In this document: positions 10,810-22,647 of the stretch, piece after piece | Layout of the letters: each line of letters opens with the position of its first letter | Position numbering within the stretch: position 1 is the stretch's first letter | Assembly: GCF_023159225.1 (NCBI RefSeq) | Contig: NC_063168.1 | Location: 66,505,398-66,569,397, forward strand | Reading direction: 5' to 3' | Source: Perognathus longimembris pacificus | Taxonomy: Eukaryota > Chordata > Mammalia > Rodentia > Heteromyidae | Length of the DNA: 64,000 bases | Position numbers and translations under genes: made by a program | Notes under the pieces: generated by a model | The model's database searches: none | What the model was told of the DNA's origin: nothing | What the model saw: the letters and a program-made list of their open reading frames with translations, nothing else

Positions 10810-11059
10810 GCAGGTGGTTTTTGAGCTGAGATGCAGGGCTGGGTGCAGATAATCTAAGTGGGGGGAAGAGTTGGGGGGTCCCCTGAAGGAGGATGGTCTT
10901 CTGCTCCCTGAGTGTGAACATGAGGATGAAGGCTGCGGAGGTGAATGGGAACAGATGGTTCCGGTGACTAGGATTCTTGAAGGAATTGTAGGTGATGGCA
11001 CAACACTCAGACTTTATTCAAATCACCATAGGGAAGGCTCAAAAGCTGATACAAACTTG

Positions 11060-11165
11060 TATTTCTTTTTGAAACAAGGTCTTTGTTAGGGATCTCAGGA
11101 CTTGTGCTTCTCCTGCCTTCAGCTCCGAATGCTGGGATTACAGGCATGCACTATCATGCCAAGCT
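11060..11165 (-). mobile_element. B1-like monomeric SINE
   Basis: 'tttttgaaacaaggtcttt', 'cttcagctccgaatgctggg' and 'attacaggcatgcactatca' are reverse-complement B1 landmarks. No Geo monomer. Confidence 0.7.
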
Positions 11166-11386
11166 TACTTAGAAAAAATTAAAACATCATTCTGGCTGTT
11201 GTGGATAGAATGGAATAAAATAGATAAAATAGAAGCAATGATGAGGCTCATAGCTCAGTGACTAGGACGGGTGATGGCTCAGACTACGGTAGCAGTGACA
11301 GAAATGGGGAAGAAAGGAGGGGTTTGAGGCACACATAGATGCTTCTCAGCGTGGTTACAACCCAAGAAATCCATTGTGAGTTGAAA

Positions 11387-11470
11387 ATATGACAAGGCTT
11401 GACTGGAGTCATGGCTCAAGTGGTACAGGGCCTGCTTCACCAGCACAGGTCTTGAGTTCAATAAGGGGAA
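11387..11470 (+). mobile_element. ID-like SINE remnant
   Basis: Has a tRNA-like A box 'catggctcaagtggtacagg' and B box 'cttgagttcaataagg'. Degenerate monomer without a clear tail. Confidence 0.5.
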
Positions 11471-12035
11471 GCTCAGAGCTTAGCAGCTCACACACTAGCC
11501 CGAGGGTTCTGGGTGCACGGAGCTTGCGGCCGAAGGCCAGGCTGCAGATGCTAGCCCAGGAAAAGCTCAAGAAAGAAAACTCAGTCAGGTCTCCACAGAA
11601 TGCTTAGCAGATCCACCCTATCCGAAAGTCGGAGAAACATGTTGGAACCATGATAAGTTAAGGCCCCTTGGTACTGAGATGAATTTGTGGGAGACCTGGA
11701 GATCTTCTGGCTTCTAGTCTTGAGAAACTGTGTGCTACTGTGAATTATCAGGACAGGAAAGACCAGATAAAGTGGGGACAGAAATCGAAAGTTCTCATTT
11801 ATCTATGTTAATTTTAAGTGTCTGGCAGCTACACTAAGGGAGGTGACAAGAACTAATGAGCTGGAGGGGAGGTTGGAGGTGAAGGCCGGAAGTGTAGGAG
11901 GCGTTAGCATGGGGTGGTTCTGGAAGATGCTGATGATATCATCTAGGTAGAGGCCTTTAAGGAAGGACAGTAGAAGGCCTGAGACTAAGCTGACAAATGC
12001 TACAACCCTTAGTGATGGACTGGACCTACTGAAGG
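11471..12035. other. Unique intergenic sequence
   Basis: Nothing recognised apart from short purine-rich stretches. Confidence 0.45.
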
Positions 12036-12058
12036 ACAGACAGACAGACAGACAGACA

Positions 12059-12101
<43 letters not shown>

Positions 12102-12109
12102 GGGGGGGG
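12036..12109. repeat. (GACA)n(CA)n compound microsatellite with G-run
   Basis: About six GACA units, then about 19 CA units, then a nine-G run (about 12100-12109). Confidence 0.95.
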
Positions 12110-12365
12110 CAGTGAAAGAGATAAACAGAGAGAGAGGGGGGTAATTTGTTTCACAGATGCCAAGAAAGCATTCCAGTGAAGTGATGTAGTCAGCCATCCA
12201 AATGTGGCTGAAAGGTCCAGCAAGTTGACCAGGAAGGAACCATGGACCTTCACAGCATTATTAGGCACTCTGATGGGAGCAGTTTTTAGTGGAGTAGTGG
12301 GAACAGAAGGCCAACTGGGGAGGGTACAGAGAGAATTCAGTGGAGATGTGAGAGAAGCCAGCAAA

Positions 12366-12822
12366 GCCATGCACCATGAAATGATATTTGGTCAACAGTG
12401 AACCACATAGGTAACCATGGTCCCATATGGTAATGGAGCTGAAAGATTCCTAATGAGTAGTATATGTTCTATTTATTTATTTTGCCAGTTGTGGAGCTTG
12501 AACTCAAGGCCTGAGCACTGTTCCTGGCTTCTTTTTGCTTAAGGCTAGCACTCTACCACTTGAGCCACAGCACCACTTCTGGCTTTTTCTATATATGTGG
12601 TGCTGAGGAATCGAACTCAGGGCTTCATGTATATGAGGCAAGCACTCTACCACTGGGCCATATTCCCAGCCTCAAAGACTCAGGTTTGTAGGCTAGATAA
12701 ACAGTAGGCTACACCATTCAGGTTGTATAAACAGAATACAATGCTCATCCAAGGACAAAATCAGTTAATAATTAATTTCTCAGAATGCAACCCCATCATT
12801 AAGTGGCATGTGACTTCATGGT
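12366..12822 (+). mobile_element. Ancient non-autonomous DNA transposon, split by a SINE
   Basis: The ends are imperfect inverted copies of each other: 'gccatgcaccatgaaatgat' at the start and 'atcattaagtggcatgtgac' at the finish. Inner landmarks 'ggtcccatatggtaatggag' and 'aggttgtataaacagaatac' recall a common mammalian MER-type repeat. The family name is uncertain. The element is older than the IDL-Geo inside it. No transposase remains. Confidence 0.6.
12479..12672 (-). mobile_element. IDL-Geo SINE inside a DNA transposon
   Basis: Reverse-complement dimer 'tgccagttgtggagcttgaa' to 'ccatattcccagcctc'. It lies between the two halves of the old transposon, so it is younger than that element. 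Confidence 0.88.
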
Positions 12823-12924
12823 ACCCTTCTGGAAGGAACACCCACAATGGTGAGCCAAAATCTAAGCAGTAGCTTCTGGAGAGGAAGGGACCTCAGAAGA
12901 TAGTGGTGGGGTTTGGGGGTTGAC

Positions 12925-13375
12925 TTTTTGTGACAGTACTAAGACTTGAGCTCAGGACCTCAGTGCTGTCCCTTAGGTTTTTCACTCAAGGCTGGTGCTC
13001 TACCATTTGAACTACAGCTCCATTTTCAGATTTTTTCTGGTTGACTGGAGATAAGAGTATCACAGAGGGGCTGGGAATATGGCCTAGTGGTAGAGTGCTT
13101 GCCTCACATGCATGAAGCCCTGGGTTCGATTCCTCAGCACCACATATATAGAAAACAGCCAGAAGTGGCACTATGGCTTAAGGGGTAGAGTGCTAGCCTT
13201 GAGCAAAAAGAAGCCAGGGACAGTGCTCAGGCCCTGAGTTCAAGCCCCAGGACTGGCAAACAACAACAACAACAACTATCACGGACTTTCCTGTTTAGGC
13301 TAGCTTCAAACTGAGATCCTTAGATCTCAGTCTCCTGAGTAGCTAGGATGATAAATGTAAGCCACTGGTACCTGG
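12925..13375 (-). mobile_element. B1-Geo SINE, host of a nested IDL-Geo
   Basis: The Geo half (12925-13066) ends in 'ctggagataagagtatcac'. The B1 head resumes at about 13277 ('atcacggactttcctgttta', 'agatctcagtctcctgagt'). The break falls in the linker at the T/AAGAG site shared by other nested pairs. Confidence 0.85.
13067..13276 (+). mobile_element. IDL-Geo SINE nested in B1-Geo
   Basis: Dimer from 'gggctgggaatatggccta' to 'caggactggc', with an (AAC)n tail. The repeated flanks are 'agtatcacag' and 'ctatcacgg'. Orientation is opposite to the host. Confidence 0.92.
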
Positions 13376-15141
13376 CTAGAGTTTTCTTAGAGAAGCAGTT
13401 CTTTAGAGCATGTGTATAGGTTGATGGAGCAATTCCTGGAGAAGGAGGTAAAAGAAGATGAAAGACAGTGTTATGAGGGCTGGGGCGGGTGAGAGGAAGG
13501 GTCCACCACAAAGGGGGGAATGGAATGGAGATCATGAGCTGTTTGCTGGTGCAGTTGCAGCTGGACCTCGAATTAGGGGTGTGGAAAAACGAAGGATTTC
13601 CTTGCAAAGTTTGGGTTTCTCAAGGCAATATGAGTCGTATCATCACCTGAGGGATATTAGAGGGTAGAGAAGAAGGTGAATGTGGAGGGAAACACCAGTG
13701 CATGGAGAAAGGTGCTCAGGACTCTAGGTGGAGGTGCGTTCAGGTGGCCCGCTGGGTGTTCCGCACTCCACCGCCTGGGCGACAGCACAGAGGCAGCTAA
13801 GAGATGTGTTGGACAACCAGAGCTCGGGCCTGACCAAGGGGACAGATCTATGAGGACTCTGGCCTTGGGTCAGACCTTCCCTGCTTTCTGTGCCCAAAGC
13901 ATTCATAATTATGTGGTCCCTGCTGGGCTCCAACTCATCAACAGGCTGGCGGTCCTCAGTGTGTCCACCACCCAACCCGCAGCAGTCCTTTCAGTGTCTG
14001 GAGGCACCCCTTCCTTCCCCCACCCCGGGGGGGGTTGTGGGAAAGGGCGTGAGAGCATCAGCCCTGCCCCCCCTTCCTCTCCCCTACTCCCACCAGCATG
14101 ACACAGAGCGATCGCTCCGCACCATGCGCCCGGGAACACACAGATAACATAGTGTGAGCTGGGGCTCTGCTCCCAAATGCGCTGGGAAGAAAAGCAGGCA
14201 GTTCCAGGGCCCAACCCAGCCATAAAGAGCGCCACAGACGGAATTTTATTAGGGTGCATGTGTGGGTCTATCTCCCTCATCATCAGGCGCCCACTTGCTT
14301 CCAGAGAAAGGGCTCGCTTATTCCTCACGTTAGTCATCCATCCCCCAAACAACACTAGCCTTTTCCACGTCTTACTCACCCGGCCCAGGTGAGAGCCCAG
14401 CCCAGGGCACAGACAGGAGCTTCGGGAGTTCCCACTGGATAAATGAATGGAGACGAAACAACCACTCATACCGGCAAGGAAGCCCTTGCCTCCTCGGTCA
14501 CCTGGCTCTCACCCCCTCGGGGGCGCAGCAAGCAGGTGTTGGTGCCCAGGTCCTGCTTCTCACCCACGTCATACAGCTCCTCAGTGCCGCCTGGGCTGGG
14601 CCCGCGTGACCCCGAGGTCATGTGGGGAAGGGTTTTCAGCAGCCTTCCAGTTATAGGTCAAGGCTGCCACCCAAGGCCCTGGTCCAGCCAAGGAGAAAGG
14701 GGTCACCCCACCCTCCTCCTGCTTTTCTCTCTCTGCGGAGATAGCCAATCTCTGGGAACCCTTGCTGAGTCCCCCTAAACTTACTCGTAACCAAGTCTGA
14801 GCTGGAGGTGGGGAGGCTGAGACCAAGTGAGACAAGGACCCAGAAAACAGATGAGGGGGTCCATGTCTGGCCCCCTGGGCAGGGGTAGGTCATGTGACGG
14901 TGCTGACTAGAGAGGTCAGAGTGCCAGGAGCCTGAGAGAGCCAATGGCCTGGCTTGGGCTGGCCATTTGAAGGGATTCCCCTACCCCCACCCTCCCAAAA
15001 ATGAGGGCAGGTGGAGGAGCAAGCCCCTAACTAGCTGAGTGTAGGCCTCAGGAAGTGTCATCTGGGAGAAGGCCTTAAAGACAAGCAGGGACAAGTGAGG
15101 AGGCCTTGTCCTTGTGGGGGAGCCTGGTGACTTCTTGGCGA
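13376..15141. other. Unique, GC-rich, SINE-free sequence
   Basis: Contains scattered CpGs, including the palindrome 'gagcgatcgctc' near 14107. The longest open frame (minus strand, 13909-14469) shows no recognisable domain and overlaps other open frames. Possibly regulatory, but no specific element is supported. Confidence 0.4.
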
Positions 15142-15732
15142 CTGTATTAGTCTCCTCCCGTTGCCATAGCAACAGCCTGGCCACCACAGAAACTTGCTTC
15201 CTCATAGTTCTGGAGTCTGGAAGCCTCAGATCAACGTACCAACAGGACGGTTTCTTCCCAGGCTAGGTGCCTTGGCTTGTAGATGGCTGTATTCTCAACA
15301 CCTCCTCTCACAGTCTTTTTTTTTCTTCTTACAAGGAGAGCCATCAGATAAATCCTAATGAGTTTTGTTTTAACTTATCACCTCTTTAAAGATTCTGTGT
15401 TCTGCTGGGCACTGGTAGCTCTTGCTTGTAATCGTAGCTACTCAAGAGGCTGAGATCTGAGGATCGCAGTTCAAGCCAGTCCAGGCAGAAAAGTCAGTGA
15501 GACTCTTATCTCCAAGAAACTAGTCAGAAAAAGCCAGAAGTGGAGCTGTGGCTCAAGTGGTAGAATGCTAGCCTTAAGCCAAGAAGCTCAGGGACAGTGC
15601 CCAGGCCCTGATCTCTAGCCCTCCCCCCCTCCACCCCCAAAAAAGATTCTGTGTCCAAATGCAGTCACATTCCAAGATGCTAGAAGACTAGAGCATCAGC
15701 ATATAAGTTTTGGAAGGAATAGAATTCAGGAA
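15142..15732 (-). mobile_element. MaLR LTR remnant, antisense, split by a SINE
   Basis: Starts 'actgtattagtctcctccc', with 'cctcatagttctggagtctg', 'gaagcctcagatcaacgta' and 'atggctgtattctcaac'. After the SINE it continues with 'cagtcacattccaagatgct' and 'atataagttttggaagg'. This is the order of antisense MaLR LTRs as remembered; subfamily not assigned. Confidence 0.7.
15403..15641 (+). mobile_element. B1-Geo SINE inside a MaLR LTR
   Basis: Head 'gctgggcactggtagctctt', linker 'gagactcttatctccaag', then Geo 'agccagaagtggagctgtgg'. The repeated flank 'aagattctgtgt' is present on both sides (about 15388 and 15642). Confidence 0.9.
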
Positions 15733-18700
15733 ATAAGTGATCATGGGAGCAGTATGCTAATCATGACTGTTATTAAAAAAAATTAACTGCTGGGTTCCAA
15801 ATAAATAATCTCAACACCCACACCCTCAACAGACAAGCTCCCGTGTGCCATGTGCATGTGTGTATGCATGGACATGCAAGGGTGTATCTGTGTGTAAATG
15901 TGAATCTGTGGGTGTGCGTGCGTGTCTGTGTGCCTGACGAATTCCATGAGCCCAGCAGTCTAGACGCCAGGTCCACCTGGGAGAAGGAAGGACAGGCAGA
16001 GTGAGTATATTTTCGGGTTGAGATGAAGAAAATAGCCCAGGTCTACAGCAGGCAAAGGGCTCGCCTGGGACCCCTGCTGGATGACCTCCCGCGAAGTCAC
16101 ACGTACAGGTCTCCCGGTGCAGCCGCCCATCCCCCCTCCCTGCCTCCTGCAAGAGGAAACGATGATGTTTTCGTGCTCACTGGCGGTGACGTGGTTCTCA
16201 AGGCCTTCAGTTCACAGCTTACCTCCAAGTCTTATCTGCTCTGACTCACTTGGTTATCAGGCTCTGACAAGCCGAAATATCTGTTTTAGGTCTGACAGGT
16301 CCCAGCAACCTGGAAGATAGGGTGTGGTCTCCATGGGGCCCTCCCTAGAGGGCCCTGTGCAGGTCTGGGAATCTCTTCCAAGCCCAGCTTCCACTATCTC
16401 CTGATCACCAGCCTCTGGGGGCCTTTGACCCACTCGTGCCAGAGGAACTCTCCAGGAATGTCCTGGGCAGGGGCCAGAGCCAGGGAAAGCCAGGTAGGAA
16501 CAGCAGGTTCTTGGTATGGTCGTGGAAGCTCTACTTGAATTGGCCATGCCTGGTTCTGTGAGGAGAGTCTTGATTGGCCACCTGGCAGGCTGAGGCCTTG
16601 TGTGAGTCTCTGATGGGAAAGCTGAGGCAGGGCATTCTCAAAGTGGTGAAAGCTCTCCAGTGCTTGGCCCTATGGCCAAGGAAAGCCAGAAGGCAAAGCC
16701 TTCTGGAACCTGGCCATGACAGGTGACAGTTCCCTGGGGTCCCAGTGGCAAGACGATGGTCTGAAGAGCTCATTGTGATCACTGGATTCTTCCAACCACG
16801 CAACTACTTAAAGACCTAAGTCAGGCTCCTAGAGTGGCTCCCCCGACAAACTTAGGCCTAACTATGAGCTGTCGCCTTTCCCTGCTGACCACAGTGACCT
16901 ATGAGTGGCTGGATGACTACACTGTCCCAGTCCTTATGAGAGCCAAGTGACTTGTCCTCACCTACCCTCCCAGCCTTCAGGCCCATCCTACTCCAGCCTC
17001 ACACACACGCTAGGAAATGGCAAGCAAAGACCACATGCTACAGAGTTAGATGCTCCCCTCAAGAGAGCCCCCGGTCTGCTTTTGAAAAGAATAGGACTGA
17101 CATCACTCAGTCCTGTCAGTCCCTAGCCCTGGGTCTTCACTGCCATGCCCACCACAGTGCCTGGGAAGTGGCGGACACTCAGATATACACAGGCTTATTG
17201 AAAGAATAGAGATTCGAGCTGTGAAGTGATGACCAAGGACTTGTAATCCTGACATCAGTGTGGGTGTTTATGAGGAGCTCACAAGGGGCTGTCAGGATGG
17301 AAAGAGGCGACTGGTCTTCAAAGGCACAGGACCTTCCAGGAAGTAAAGAGGAAACATCCACCTTGTGGAGGGCTCCCAGCAGGGAACTGAAAATGGAGCC
17401 CCAATGTACTCCAGGCTCTGGGCTGTCAGGGCCCGGGAAGATACCGATTGCACCTGGCCGTCCTCCAGGAGGAGGGCGTGGGAACCTGGCCTTTAGCCCC
17501 TGTGGGCTGCACAGGAGTGGGTGGGATGGGTGCCGGCGACAAAGCCCAGGGCTGTCTCTCATGGACACTTGTGAGCACGCCTGGCCTTGGTGGTCCTTGA
17601 TCAGCCACTTCCCCTGTGTCCTCCTCCCTCGCTCGGTGTGGGGTTTGTCAGCTGAAGGAGCTCTTGGGGTGCTCACAGGCCTATGACGGACACAGACTGG
17701 GGCAGTAGGGCTCCTGACTCATTGCCACAGGTCCATCCCAAAGACCACTCCTACCCAGGCTGGGGAAAGGTGACCGAGAGGCCATGACCAATGGCTTTGC
17801 ACCCGGTAGCCAACAATCCCAGTTAGTTTTGTCCTCCTCCCACTGCGTCTGTGAGAGAAGGGGGTTTTAGTGACTACAGATGTGGGGTGTGAGGGGTCAG
17901 GAGGTGGGTGTTCTTGTCTAAGGCGATGAGAAGAGCCAATGTGAGTGGCAGCCCTGTTCTGCCAGAAACTCCTGGTCTGGCCTGGCCCTGCAGAGCCCAA
18001 GGGGACAGGAAACCTGCCTTTCCTGCCCCACACCTCCCAGCCCTGTCACGCCGGCTAAGGGCAGGGCACTCTCACTAGTTCTCAGAGAACTGCGGGGTTG
18101 GGTTCCAGAAAAACAAGCCTTTGCCCCAGCTGGCCAAACCCTTTCCCGTCTTCCCTTCTTTCTCTGGTGTGACAGGTCATAGATGGCCTTAGGTTTGCAT
18201 CCTGACTCCAGCCCCTGAGCATGATTTTCTTGTCTGTAACCCAACTCTGATGGGGCCATGAGGAGAATCTCCCAAGATGGCGCAGGTATAACCTCCCCTG
18301 CCCACTCCTCCCCGGAGTGGGAGGCATTCATTCCTAAACAGGAGGTCCTAGCCTCACTCCACCTCCACGTGGCCTAGTTTGTGTCCCTGGCCAGACCGTG
18401 GCTGTGCAAAGCCAGGCTGGGACTTAAAAGATCTCTCACAGCACCTGCTCTCACACTCAGTGGGTCAGGGCACAAGCGAGGCCGTGGAAGAGAGTGATCA
18501 AACATCCCAAGACAGGTACCCCCCCGCCCCCATCCAGGACCCCCACTCACTGCTTCTTTCAGACCCTCTCTCCCCTGTCCTTGTGAGCAGGGTGAGCTCC
18601 AAAGACTGTGAGCTTAAGGACAGAGTGGAGGGAAGCTCTGATCTGTGGTATTTATGGAAGGCCAGCCCTGCCTCTTTCTCACAGCTCAGGGAAGAGTCCT

Positions 18701-19659
18701 GAAAGACGGGGTGCCTCGGGGGAGGCACTGGAGGACAGGGCTCTGCTTCCCACAGCAGGACTGGGGAGCTGGAGGCTGGAGAGGCCAGGAGAAAGTCCAC
18801 AGCTCGCTTGCTTGGGGCCACGGGCGGATGCATGATATCTGCTCTGTAGTGTGTCTTCCCAACACCCCAGGCTTGTGGCCTTCGCATGCCCACTAGGGTG
18901 AAGTGTAGCCAGTACTAAGTCACAATAGAATATCAGCCCTGCCCAGGTGCTAGACCGAGGCCCCGGTGTATGTGCTGTCCAGCAAGAAAACTGACAACCC
19001 CCTTGGCTGGTTTCCTGAAGCTCCCAGGCCTGTGCTGGTCATGTCAGCAGAAAGGCTGGGAGGAGAGGGAAGAGGACATCTCCTGGAACTCCCGCTGGTT
19101 CCGGAACTTGGAGCTCTGGCTGACTCAGGAACGTCAAGGGCAACATCATCTCCAGTGTTTGTCTCCATTAAGAGACACTGCTGAGAGGAGGGTTTAACGA
19201 TCTGTCTGCCCATGGACAGCATCAGAGCCTGTGAGATTTCCAGCAAATGGGTCTTTTTCACAGATGACCCGGCTTTCCCACAACATACCCACGCAGCTCT
19301 GCTGGTCACAGCATGGTAGCAAATTGCATTATTCCAGGGTGAAGTCACTGAAGCCCTAATCCTCTTTATTTCCTTGACAGTTTGGCCCAGCAGGAGATCT
19401 TGCTGCCAACTATGTCTCTTGTGGCTGGCTCCCTGAAAGAGCTACCATCAGACGTGACTCCAGGGAGGGGTCCTTGTTACGGCCTCGGTTTACCACTTGT
19501 CTGGCACCTTTATGGATGGAAAGTTCTTCCAGGAAATGCCTGCCCATGTAACAGATTGTAATCTTCAACGATGGCCTCCACAGAGAGCAGGCAGCTCGCA
19601 TGCGCTTTGTGACGGGCCTCCTCTGGGGTAGTGGTCTGTGTCACCTCTGTTTGCGTGTT
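15733..19659. other. Unique SINE-free sequence, about 3.9 kb
   Basis: No SINE is recognised in this stretch, which is unusual for the window. Scattered CpGs occur at 16090-16200. Several open frames of 100-165 codons on both strands overlap each other and match nothing recognisable. It may hold conserved regulatory sequence, but that cannot be judged from one genome. Confidence 0.4.
17150..17208 (+). mobile_element. L2/MIR-type remnant
   Basis: 'cacagtgcctgggaagtgg' and 'ttattgaaagaatag' follow the L2 3' end pattern (cacagtgcctggcacatag...ttgaatga). Very short. Confidence 0.4.
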
Positions 19660-20095
19660 GGAGAAGCTTTGCGACTTCCTTGATAAGTAGAAGTCACTGG
19701 AGAGGCAACAGGATGTGAGTGCTGAATTTGGTTCAGAAAAAATGCCCACGCCCATTCACTCTGTTCTCCTGGGGCCCTTGCTTTTAGTCAGCTGCCACGT
19801 TAGGAGGAAGTCCGAACCATACAGAGAAGCCACATGTTTGAGCTGACAGCTCCCCAGTAGGTCCCACCTGACCCCCAGCATCAACCACTGGACAAGAACC
19901 AACCTTTTCCAGATGTCTCTAGCCTCGGAGCAAGCAGCTGCACCTGCGTGAAAGACCCCGAGAATGAACCACCCAGCCGAGCCTCACCCACCTCAGAACT
20001 GTGGGAGATGATATGACGATCATCCGTGCTTTGAGTGACAGATCTGAGGTGGCTGGTGACAGAGCAATGATCCCCAGAAAATCCACCAACAGCCA
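19660..20095 (+). mobile_element. MLT1-type MaLR LTR remnant
   Basis: Sense LTR landmarks in order: 'gaagccacatg', 'aagaccccgagaatgaacca', 'cccagccgagcctcaccca', 'cagaactgtgggagatgata', and a terminal 'ggtgacagagcaatga'. These resemble MLT1 3' halves as remembered. No coding remnant. Confidence 0.7.
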
Positions 20096-20289
20096 CTAGC
20101 AATCCTTGGCTCTCATCAATCTCTGCTATTGAAAAACTGGGAGTCCATGCATTCCTCTCAAACTTCCTAATTTCTGAGTGATTCAGTCTCTCTCAAAGCA
20201 GACTGGAAAGTGGGAATTCCAGCCCCTGTCAGCTGCTCTTGCTTGGGCTTTAAGGAAGTCAAATTCTTGGCCATGGTGATACCTTAGGA

Positions 20290-20372
20290 AATTCATCTTG
20301 GAGTCAGGGAGACTTAGGTATAGATCCCAATTCTGCTACCCCCGGGCACTGTGACCTTGGTCACTTTTTTTT
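20290..20372 (+). mobile_element. MIR SINE remnant
   Basis: 'cttggagtcagggagactta', 'cccaattctgctaccc' and 'gcactgtgaccttggtcact' track the 5' half and core of MIR in the sense direction. Confidence 0.7.
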
Positions 20373-20539
20373 GTCCCAAATGTTAGTATCTTGTATTGAA
20401 ATTGGACAGTGTGTGACTACCTTGCTGAAATAGTATCACAACAAGATATTCTTTATAATTGGAATCCTTGCAGAAAATGGGGGGGGGGGCTGTGTGTGTT
20501 TGTGCATGATCAGCAATGACAACTGACTTGTATGAGTTA

Positions 20540-20665
20540 TTGTATTACTGTCATCTGCCTTTATGGGTGGGGAAACCAAGGCACAGAGATGCTAAGTCAT
20601 TTTCCCAAGAATACACAGTTAGTAAGTAGCAGAGCTGAAGTTTGAAGCCAGGAAGTATGTCCTGG
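20540..20665 (-). mobile_element. MIR SINE remnant
   Basis: 'ggggaaaccaaggcacagag', 'atgctaagtcattttcccaa', 'acacagttagtaagtagcag' and 'agctgaagtttgaagccagg' are reverse-complement MIR core. It faces the MIR at 20290, a separate insertion. Confidence 0.85.
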
Positions 20666-20892
20666 AGCTCATGCACCCCATTGCCTCTGGGTAAACACTA
20701 GGCTTGTGGGTGCTGGTGGCTCAGGTTGCTCCTCTTGGCCCACTCCTGACGATGGGACCTGGAGGGATAAAGTGCTTGGGCCAAGGTGACAGCAGTAGTG
20801 AGCTCCCCACCAGCCAAGGTGTGCTGATGGGGCAGATAGACTAAGAGCCAACGTCCCATGGCCCCAGACTGCAGTGAAAGCTCCTCTGGAGT

Positions 20893-21036
20893 CCTGGCCA
20901 ACAACTGGAGCTGTAAGCTCACTGAGACTTAAGGACCTCCTGATGGTTCCAATGCCCATAACTCCACTAAGTCCTTACGCTGGGAAGTGACTCGTAAGGA
21001 AAGACAAAAGAGTTCCTGCAAGGATGTTTGTCTCCC
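20893..21036 (+). repeat. Inverted duplication, arm A (144 bp)
   Basis: Reverse complement of 22648-22790 with 3 substitutions and one single-base gap by hand alignment, about 97% identity. Similarity stops sharply at both ends. It does not resemble the SINE, L1, LTR or MIR families seen elsewhere here. The last bases of the arm are 'ggatgtttgtctccc'. Confidence 0.9.
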
Positions 21037-22044
21037 AGGGAGTGAGGGTGTGCAAACTCTGGGAAAGAGGCAACCATGAGAGAGTGCACTCACTTGAACT
21101 TGGCCATGGGATGTGCAGCAAGTCAGCCATCCTCAATGGGACAATGCTAACTCCCAAATGAGAGGGTTCAGACAAAGCCCTCTGAAACTTGGGGTATCAG
21201 TCACCCAGTGCTCAGAAAGATGGAAGGCACAGTGACGCTGGTAACACTGTCCTGGAACAGGCCACAATGATGGTTGTGTTGATCAGACCCCAGGTCAGAG
21301 TGTGGAGAAACCCCCAGTGGGCGGTTAGATTTCCCAGTGATGGGGGTGGGGGTCTGGAGACAGGATCACCATGGCAGAAAGCACTGAGAAGATACAACAA
21401 GGGAGAGATGGTCAGCTTTGGAGAGGGACCAACAGTGAGCAGGACAGACAGACCTAAGGGGAAGGAAGGCAGGGTAGCCGCACCCTAGCAGGACCCCAGG
21501 CCACCCAAAGATCCAAGGAGAGTCTGAGCACTGACTGCGGGAGGGAGCCATGAGTGATTTTAGAAAGACCAGTAGGACTTTGGGCAGACAGGATCTGGCA
21601 GGGCCCAGCCAAGGACACAAACTAGGGTTCAGGCCACATGAGGGTGGAGTGGAGTTAGGGCTCCTACTCATGGATGCTTCCCATTCATGTCTGCTTCATT
21701 TGAACTGGGCAAGTTGCTTTAGAATTCACCCCCAGGTTCAGGGACTCCATTCTCGCTGCTGTGTCCTGAGAGTGTGCCCATGGAAATACCTGGGGGGCTC
21801 TGGGAATCCCCTGGAGAACCCTGAGGGGTGGGGGGCTGTGCAGGTCAGATGGCATTTTGTAATGATCAATTCTGCTGCTCCAGTCAATGGAGGCCAAGAG
21901 TCAGGGGCTGGGAACTGCTGCCAGGGTCCAGAAAGATCAGAGCTAACTTGGGGGCCTTTCTCACGACTTTGGGGCCTCCTGAGAGGATGCCAGGGACTCC
22001 CAAGCAGTGACAGACCACTCCAAGAACTGCTGAATTCTAGACAT
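21037..22044. other. Unique spacer of the inverted duplication
   Basis: GC-rich sequence without recognised repeats or exons. It forms most of the 1.6 kb between the two arms; the rest is a nested SINE pair and about 170 bases of unique sequence. Confidence 0.45.
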
Positions 22045-22480
22045 AGCCATGTTGGGTATCAGTGACTCATTCCTGTAACCCCAGCTATTTAAGTGGCTGA
22101 GATCTGAGGATCCCAGTTCAAAGCCAACCCCAGGCAGAAAAGTCTGAGTCTTTTTTTGTTGTTGTTGTTTTTTGCCAGTCCTGGGCCTGGACTCAGGGCC
22201 TGAGCACTGTCCCTGGCTTCCTTTTTGCTCAAGGTTAGCACTCTGCCACTTGAGCCACAGCACCACGTCTGGCCGTTTTCTGTATATGTGGTGCTGGGGA
22301 ATTGAACCTAGGGCCTCATGTATAAGAGGCGAGCACTCTTGCCACTAGGCCATATCCCCAGCCCAAGTCTGTGACTCTTATTTCCAATTAGTCAGCAAAA
22401 AACAAGAGCTACTTGAGAGCAAGAAGTTCTGAATTCAAGCCCTCATACCAGTAACAACAACAACAACAAAAACTCAGAGG
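22045..22480 (+). mobile_element. B1-Geo SINE, host of a nested IDL-Geo
   Basis: The head ('gtgactcattcctgtaaccc', 'ggctgagatctgaggatccc') runs to 'aagtctgagtc'. After the insert it resumes at 'aagtctgtgactcttattt', with a diverged Geo and an (AAC)n tail. The break is at the linker. Confidence 0.85.
22151..22364 (-). mobile_element. IDL-Geo SINE nested in B1-Geo
   Basis: Reverse-complement dimer with a (GTT)-rich tail, ending 'ccatatccccagccc'. The repeated flanks are 'aagtctgagtctt' and 'aagtctgtgactctt'. Orientation is opposite to the host. Confidence 0.92.
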
Positions 22481-22647
22481 TTTGGGTACAGATCTAGAAT
22501 CTTTTCTTCCTTAAATCACTTTCTTGGACGCTCCAATTCCATTTCCATTGCTCCTCAAACGAGCCTGCGTTGCAGGATCCCATCTGTGAGGCGATGGAGA
22601 CGGTAATAATATGCTTTCTCTTTGTGTTCACACATTCATTGAATATA

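Noticed and set aside
13909..14469. 186-codon minus-strand open frame
   Set aside because: GC-rich sequence gives long chance frames; no domain, no splice context, and other frames overlap it.
20669..21175. Possible coding pseudogene in the inverted-repeat arm
   Set aside because: The three reading frames of the two arms do not give a shared protein; substitutions and the gap do not favour any frame.
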